Shown piece by piece: positions 6,497 through 9,588 of a stretch of 9,588 nucleotides of DNA; position 1 is the first letter of the stretch; each line of letters opens with the position of its first letter. The stretch spans positions 92,714 to 102,301 of the forward strand of contig FR900166.1 in the NCBI GenBank assembly GCA_000437755.1, in the 5' to 3' direction. The notes beneath the pieces are model-generated. The model saw nothing but the letters and a program-made list of their open reading frames with translations. It was not told where the DNA came from and made no database searches. Made by a program: the position numbers and the translations under genes. Origin of the DNA: Roseburia sp. CAG:303. GTDB lineage: Bacteria > Bacillota > Clostridia > Lachnospirales > Lachnospiraceae.

Positions 6497-6507
6497 ATTT
6501 TAAACAA
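6490..6507. promoter_or_regulatory. Predicted Rex operator
   Basis: The plus strand reads TTGTCAAATTTTAAACAA. The Rex consensus known from Gram-positive bacteria is TTGTTAA-N4-TTAACAA; this site has one mismatch in each half (C for T, and A for T) and the right 4-bp spacing. TTGT and ACAA ends are intact. It covers the -35 box of the rex promoter, the expected position for a repressor of rex. It sits about 50 bp upstream of the predicted start of the divergent ABC-F transcript, so an effect on that gene is possible but not indicated by position. Confidence 0.75.
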
Positions 6508-6539
6508 ATGATTTTTTGATTTATTTTATTTATTTTTTA

Positions 6540-6548
6540 TGATACAAT
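6540..6548 (+). promoter_or_regulatory. Predicted extended -10 promoter for the ABC-F gene
   Basis: TGATACAAT matches the extended -10 form TG-N-TATAAT with one mismatch. The AT-rich stretch upstream offers only poor -35 matches: TTTATT at 17 bp spacing, or TTGATT (6516-6521) at 21 bp, which is too far. An extended -10 promoter can work without a good -35. It predicts a leader of about 65 nt to the ATG at 6622. Confidence 0.45.
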
Positions 6549-6553
6549 GTCAC

Positions 6554-6583
6554 AAGGACAGGACAATCATGTCTGTTTTCCTT
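6554..6583 (+). other. Imperfect hairpin in the ABC-F leader
   Basis: AAGGA (6554-6558) can pair with TCCTT (6579-6583), and GACA (6562-6565) with TGTC (6570-6573) around a 4-nt loop ATCA, with CA/TG pairs and a bulge between. No T-run follows, so it is not a terminator. It overlaps a possible seven-codon leader reading frame. Stability was not computed. Confidence 0.3.
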
Positions 6584-6592
6584 TATTTATAA
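6569..6592 (+). other. Possible seven-codon leader peptide (MSVFLYL) upstream of the ABC-F gene
   Basis: An ATG at 6569 opens a short frame ending in TAA at 6592. AGGA (6560-6563) lies 5 nt upstream. Some antibiotic-responsive ABC-F genes use short leader peptides for attenuation, which makes this worth recording, but a frame this short can arise by chance and no terminator hairpin is visible between it and the main gene. Confidence 0.2.
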
Positions 6593-6611
6593 ACATTATT
6601 AAGAATCATAC

Positions 6612-6615
6612 GAGG
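6612..6615 (+). promoter_or_regulatory. Ribosome binding site deciding the ABC-F start
   Basis: GAGG with a 6-nt spacer before ATG 6622. It lies in the loop of a weak AT-rich hairpin whose 6-bp stem (6605-6610 with 6621-6626) includes the start codon. Confidence 0.6.
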
Positions 6616-6621
6616 TTTATT

Positions 6622-8553
6622 ATGATATTATCATGCAGTAACATTGAAAAAGCATTTGACGGAAATGTGATTTTATCCAAATGCACATTTATCGCAAATG
6701 AACACGAAAAACTTGCTATTGTCGGAGTCAATGGTGCAGGAAAATCTACACTTTTAAAAATCATCATGGGAGAAATTCCTGCTGACAACGGCGAAGTTAC
6801 CATTGCAAAAGATGCCACCATCGGCTACCTTGCGCAGCATCAGGATCTTTCTTCGGAAAATACGATTTTTGATGAACTTCTGACCGTAAAACGGGAAATC
6901 CTGGAAATGGAGCGAAAAATGCGCAGTCTGGAACTCCAGATGAAAAGCCTGACTGGCGATGCCCTTGAAACCGCCATGAAATCTTACTCCAATCTTACCC
7001 ACCGTTTTGAAATCGAAAACGGATATGCCTACAAAAGTGAAATCACGGGGGTTCTCAAAGGACTTGGTTTTACCGAAGAAGATTTCAAAAAATCCGTAGC
7101 CACCTTATCCGGAGGACAGAAAACCAGAGTTTCCCTCGGAAAACTTCTTTTATCCAAACCGGATATTATTCTTCTTGACGAACCTACCAACCACCTGGAT
7201 ATCGGTTCTATCACCTGGCTGGAAGGCTATCTTTCCAACTACAACGGAACTGTTATCATCGTAGCACATGACCGTTATTTTCTGGATAAAATCGTTACAA
7301 AAGTGGTTGAAATCGACCGCAGTCATGTAACCGTTTTCAATGGAAATTATACGGATTATGCCATGAAAAAATCCATGCTCCGTGATGCCGAATTAAAGCA
7401 GTATATCAATCAGCAGAGAGAAATCAGGCATCAGGAAGAAGTTATTGCAAAGCTCCGATCTTTCAACCGTGAAAAATCCATCAAACGTGCCGACAGCCGG
7501 CAGAAAATGCTGGATAAGATGACCGTTCTTGACAAACCGGCAGGAATCGAAAAAAACATGCGTTTCCATATAGAGCCAAAAGTATTAAGCGGAAATGATG
7601 TCCTGACCGTAGAAGGACTGACAAAATCCTTTGGCAGTACAAATTTATTCCAGAATCTGAATTTTGAAATAAAACGCGGGGAAAAAGTGGCAATCATCGG
7701 AAATAACGGAACCGGAAAAACAACGATTCTAAAGATTATCAATCAGGTAATCTTACCGGATGCCGGCGAATTCCGGCTTGGAAGCAAAGTGCATATCGGT
7801 TATTATGATCAGGAACATCATGTCTTAAATATGGAAAATACTATTTTCGATGAAATCTCGGATGCCTATCCGGATCTTACCGGCACGGAAATCCGTAACT
7901 GTCTTGCATCATTTCTTTTTACCGGCGAAGATGTATTCAAGAAAATCGGTGATCTCAGCGGTGGGGAACGGGGACGTGTTTCTCTCGCAAAACTAATGCT
8001 TTCTGAGGCAAATTTCCTGATTCTTGATGAGCCAACCAACCATCTGGATATTGATTCCAAGGAAATTCTGGAAGATGCACTCAATGACTATACAGGAACT
8101 GTATTGTATGTATCACATGACCGTTATTTTATCAACCGTACTGCAAGCCGGATACTGGATCTGGAATACAATACTTTAACCAATTATTATGGAAATTATG
8201 ATTACTATCTGGAAAAACATGAGGAACTCTCCGCAGTTACCCGTCAGGCAGCAAATATAACCTTTCCACCGGAAAAAACTGCTTCTCCTTCTTCCAATAA
8301 AGAAGACTGGAAAAACAGAAAAGAAGAACAGGCAAAAAAGCGGAAAATCGAAAACAGCATCAAAAAGACGGAAGAAGAAATCGCTGCAGCCGAATCCAGA
8401 ATCGAAGAATTAAACGAACAGCTGACACTCGAAGAAGTATACAGTGTACCGTCAAAATGTCTGGAAGTGCAGCAGGCACTGGAGCAGACATCCTCGCATC
8501 TGAATGACCTGTATCAGCAGTGGGAAAATTTATATCAGACATTTAATGATTGA
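6622..8553 (+). CDS. ydiF: ABC-F family ATPase, YdiF-like (ribosome-associated)
   Basis: A 643-residue protein with two ABC ATPase domains and no membrane segment, as in ABC-F translation factors that bind the ribosomal E site. Domain 1 has Walker A GVNGAGKST (35-43), signature LSGGQ (162-166), Walker B IILLDEP (182-188) and H216. Domain 2 has GNNGTGKTT (360-368), LSGGE (445-449), FLILDEP (465-471) and H499. Both catalytic glutamates (E187, E470) are present. Between them, at about 230-325, lies a charged helical linker, the tRNA-contacting region in the family. Residues about 556-643 form a Lys/Glu-rich C-terminal coiled coil. Length and layout match B. subtilis YdiF (about 640). The start at ATG 6622 gives the family N-terminus MILSCSNIEKAF; the open frame reaches back to 6547 through unconserved sequence. 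It is divergent from rex. A housekeeping role is more likely than antibiotic resistance, but sequence alone does not decide this. Confidence 0.92.
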   Translation: MILSCSNIEKAFDGNVILSKCTFIANEHEKLAIVGVNGAGKSTLLKIIMGEIPADNGEVTIAKDATIGYLAQHQDLSSENTIFDELLTVKREILEMERKMRSLELQMKSLTGDALETAMKSYSNLTHRFEIENGYAYKSEITGVLKGLGFTEEDFKKSVATLSGGQKTRVSLGKLLLSKPDIILLDEPTNHLDIGSITWLEGYLSNYNGTVIIVAHDRYFLDKIVTKVVEIDRSHVTVFNGNYTDYAMKKSMLRDAELKQYINQQREIRHQEEVIAKLRSFNREKSIKRADSRQKMLDKMTVLDKPAGIEKNMRFHIEPKVLSGNDVLTVEGLTKSFGSTNLFQNLNFEIKRGEKVAIIGNNGTGKTTILKIINQVILPDAGEFRLGSKVHIGYYDQEHHVLNMENTIFDEISDAYPDLTGTEIRNCLASFLFTGEDVFKKIGDLSGGERGRVSLAKLMLSEANFLILDEPTNHLDIDSKEILEDALNDYTGTVLYVSHDRYFINRTASRILDLEYNTLTNYYGNYDYYLEKHEELSAVTRQAANITFPPEKTASPSSNKEDWKNRKEEQAKKRKIENSIKKTEEEIAAAESRIEELNEQLTLEEVYSVPSKCLEVQQALEQTSSHLNDLYQQWENLYQTFND

Positions 8554-8578
8554 AAATTTTCTGATATTAATGTATACT
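8550..8578 (+). promoter_or_regulatory. Predicted sigma-A promoter of the carbamate kinase gene
   Basis: TTGAAA (8550-8555) is followed after 17 bp by TATACT (8573-8578); each box has five of six consensus bases. The -35 box overlaps the TGA stop of the ABC-F gene at 8551-8553. Transcription would begin near 8585, about 26 nt before the ATG at 8611. No terminator separates the two genes, so some read-through from the ABC-F gene is also possible. Confidence 0.6.
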
Positions 8579-8594
8579 TTAACTATTAATCACG

Positions 8595-8600
8595 AAAGGA
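8595..8600 (+). promoter_or_regulatory. Ribosome binding site deciding the arcC start
   Basis: AAAGGA lies 10 nt before ATG 8611 but only 1 nt before the in-frame ATG 8602, which is too close for use. The shorter start also gives the usual family N-terminus (K-I-V-V-A-L-G). Confidence 0.6.
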
Positions 8601-8610
8601 TATGATTACC

Positions 8611-9549
8611 ATGAAAAACAATAAAATTGTTGTTGCTCTGGGAAGAAATGCGTTTGGCGATACTTTTCCTGAACAGCATGAAAGAGTAAAAATTGCAGCA
8701 AATGCAATTGCAGACCTTGTAGAGGCCAAATTTGAAATCATTATTACACACAGTAACGGACCACAGGTAGGTACTATTCAGACTGCCATGGCAGAATTCA
8801 GCCGTCTGGATACGAATAACCAGACCGTTGCACCAATGTCAGTCTGCGGAGCCATGAGCCAGGGGTATATCGGTTACGATCTGCAGAATGCCATCCGTCA
8901 GGAATTATTAAACAGAGGTATTTACAAACCGGTAGCCACTATTATTACCCAGGTAAGGGTTGATCCTTTTGATCCTGCCTTCCATAACCCGACAAAGGTT
9001 ATCGGACGTAAGATGACAAAAGCCGAAGCCGAACTGGAAGAAAAGAAAGGAAATTATGTTGTCGAAGATGATGGTGCTTACCGCAGAATCATTGCTTCTC
9101 CGAAGCCGATTGACATCTATGAAATCGACTCTATCCGTACCCTTGTCGATGCTGGTCAGATCGTTATCGCAGCAGGCGGCGGCGGTATTCCCGTTCTTGA
9201 TCAGCGTACCGCACTGAAGGGTGCAAGTGCCATCATCGAAAAAGATTACACAGCTGCAAAACTTGCCGATATGCTGGATGCTTCCATGCTTTTACTTCTC
9301 ACAGACCATGATTATCTTATCATCAACAAGGACGAGGAAAACGAAAGAGAATTAAAAGAGATTACGATATCTGAAGCCTCTGCCCTGATTGATGAGAATA
9401 AATTCAAATCATTAACAAAACTTCCTAAGATCGAGGCTGCCATTAATTTCGTAGAATCCGGATCTGACAGAACTGCTGTCATTACCAATCTTACGAAAGC
9501 AAAAGAAGGTGCCTGCGGAAAAATCGGTACAATTTTAAAATCTGAATAA
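8611..9549 (+). CDS. arcC: Carbamate kinase, variant glycine-loop form
   Basis: A 312-residue member of the amino acid kinase family, which makes ATP from carbamoyl phosphate and ADP, releasing CO2 and ammonia; usually the last step of arginine, agmatine or allantoin fermentation. Typical blocks are THSNGPQVG (46-54), APMSVCGAMSQGYIGYDLQNA (74-94), ITQVRVDPFDPAF, NPTKVIGR (126-133), SPKPIDIYE (163-171), AAGGGGIPV (187-195), EKDYTAAKLAD (210-220) and LPKIEAAINFVES (271-283). The N-terminal loop reads ALGRNAFG where most carbamate kinases have ALGGNAL, and HSNG replaces HGNG. I use the ATG at 8611: AAAGGA (8595-8600) is 10 nt away, whereas the ATG at 8602 is only 1 nt from it. No arginine deiminase or ornithine transcarbamylase gene is in the window; it seems a single-gene unit followed by a hairpin. 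Confidence 0.92.
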   Translation: MKNNKIVVALGRNAFGDTFPEQHERVKIAANAIADLVEAKFEIIITHSNGPQVGTIQTAMAEFSRLDTNNQTVAPMSVCGAMSQGYIGYDLQNAIRQELLNRGIYKPVATIITQVRVDPFDPAFHNPTKVIGRKMTKAEAELEEKKGNYVVEDDGAYRRIIASPKPIDIYEIDSIRTLVDAGQIVIAAGGGGIPVLDQRTALKGASAIIEKDYTAAKLADMLDASMLLLLTDHDYLIINKDEENERELKEITISEASALIDENKFKSLTKLPKIEAAINFVESGSDRTAVITNLTKAKEGACGKIGTILKSE

Positions 9550-9569
9550 TTCTGATTTATATTAAAACT

Positions 9570-9588
9570 GCCGGGCATTATGCCCGGC
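9570..9588 (+). terminator. Probable intrinsic terminator hairpin after arcC, cut by window edge
   Basis: GCCGGGCA-TTA-TGCCCGGC is a perfect 8-bp GC-rich stem with a 3-nt loop, 20 bp after the arcC stop. On the left it is preceded by AAAACT, so on the minus strand the stem is followed by AGTTTT. The T-run needed for plus-strand termination would lie just beyond base 9588 and cannot be seen. The left flank suggests a bidirectional terminator. Confidence 0.7.

Noticed and set aside
6547..6621. N-terminal extension of the ABC-F protein by 25 residues
   Set aside because: No ribosome binding site at 6547, the region contains the predicted promoter and leader, and family members begin at the equivalent of ATG 6622.
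8554..8610. Rex, ArgR or CRP-like operator before arcC
   Set aside because: The TTTAACTATTAAT stretch has no adequate dyad match to TTGTTAA-N4-TTAACAA, to an Arg box or to TGTGA-N6-TCACA.

Overview
The window looks like a chromosomal housekeeping segment from a low-to-moderate GC Gram-positive anaerobe, most likely a Clostridia member of the Lachnospiraceae type. This rests on the gene set (Rex, AcpS, fused NAD(P)HX repair enzyme, Alr, MazF, YebC), strong AGGAGG-like ribosome binding sites, sigma-A-type promoters and the protein sequences themselves. No database search was possible, so the taxonomic call is an inference.

Layout. Two gene blocks diverge from a regulatory region at about 6419-6621. 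Leftward (minus strand) run rex, an unrecognised 209-residue coiled-coil protein, acpS, nnr (epimerase plus dehydratase), alr and mazF, with short gaps of 4-83 bp, compatible with one long transcript. A fresh promoter at the mazF stop codon then serves a CNNM/CorC-type membrane protein. The first 15 codons of yebC follow at the left edge. Rightward (plus strand) lie a YdiF-like ABC-F ATPase with an extended -10 promoter and a structured leader, then a carbamate kinase gene with its own promoter overlapping the ABC-F stop codon. A perfect GC-rich hairpin sits at the right edge.

How the genes fit together. The clearest regulatory signal is an 18-bp Rex-type operator (6490-6507) that covers the -35 box of the rex promoter, so rex is probably autoregulated by the NADH/NAD+ ratio. 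The same transcript may carry the NAD(P)H-hydrate repair enzyme, which would place NADH sensing and repair of damaged NADH under one control. The acpS/alr/mazF order resembles the Bacillus subtilis acpS-alr-ndoA neighbourhood, but the antitoxin gene that sits between alr and ndoA there is absent here; in its place is an 83-bp gap containing a 19-bp near-perfect palindrome. ABC-F next to rex also echoes the ydiF/rex neighbourhood of Bacillus.

I saw no mobile element, CRISPR array, tRNA or rRNA, and no wholly new multi-gene system. The points most worth following are the antitoxin-less MazF, the Rex/NADHX-repair arrangement, the unrecognised protein between rex and acpS, and the variant carbamate kinase.
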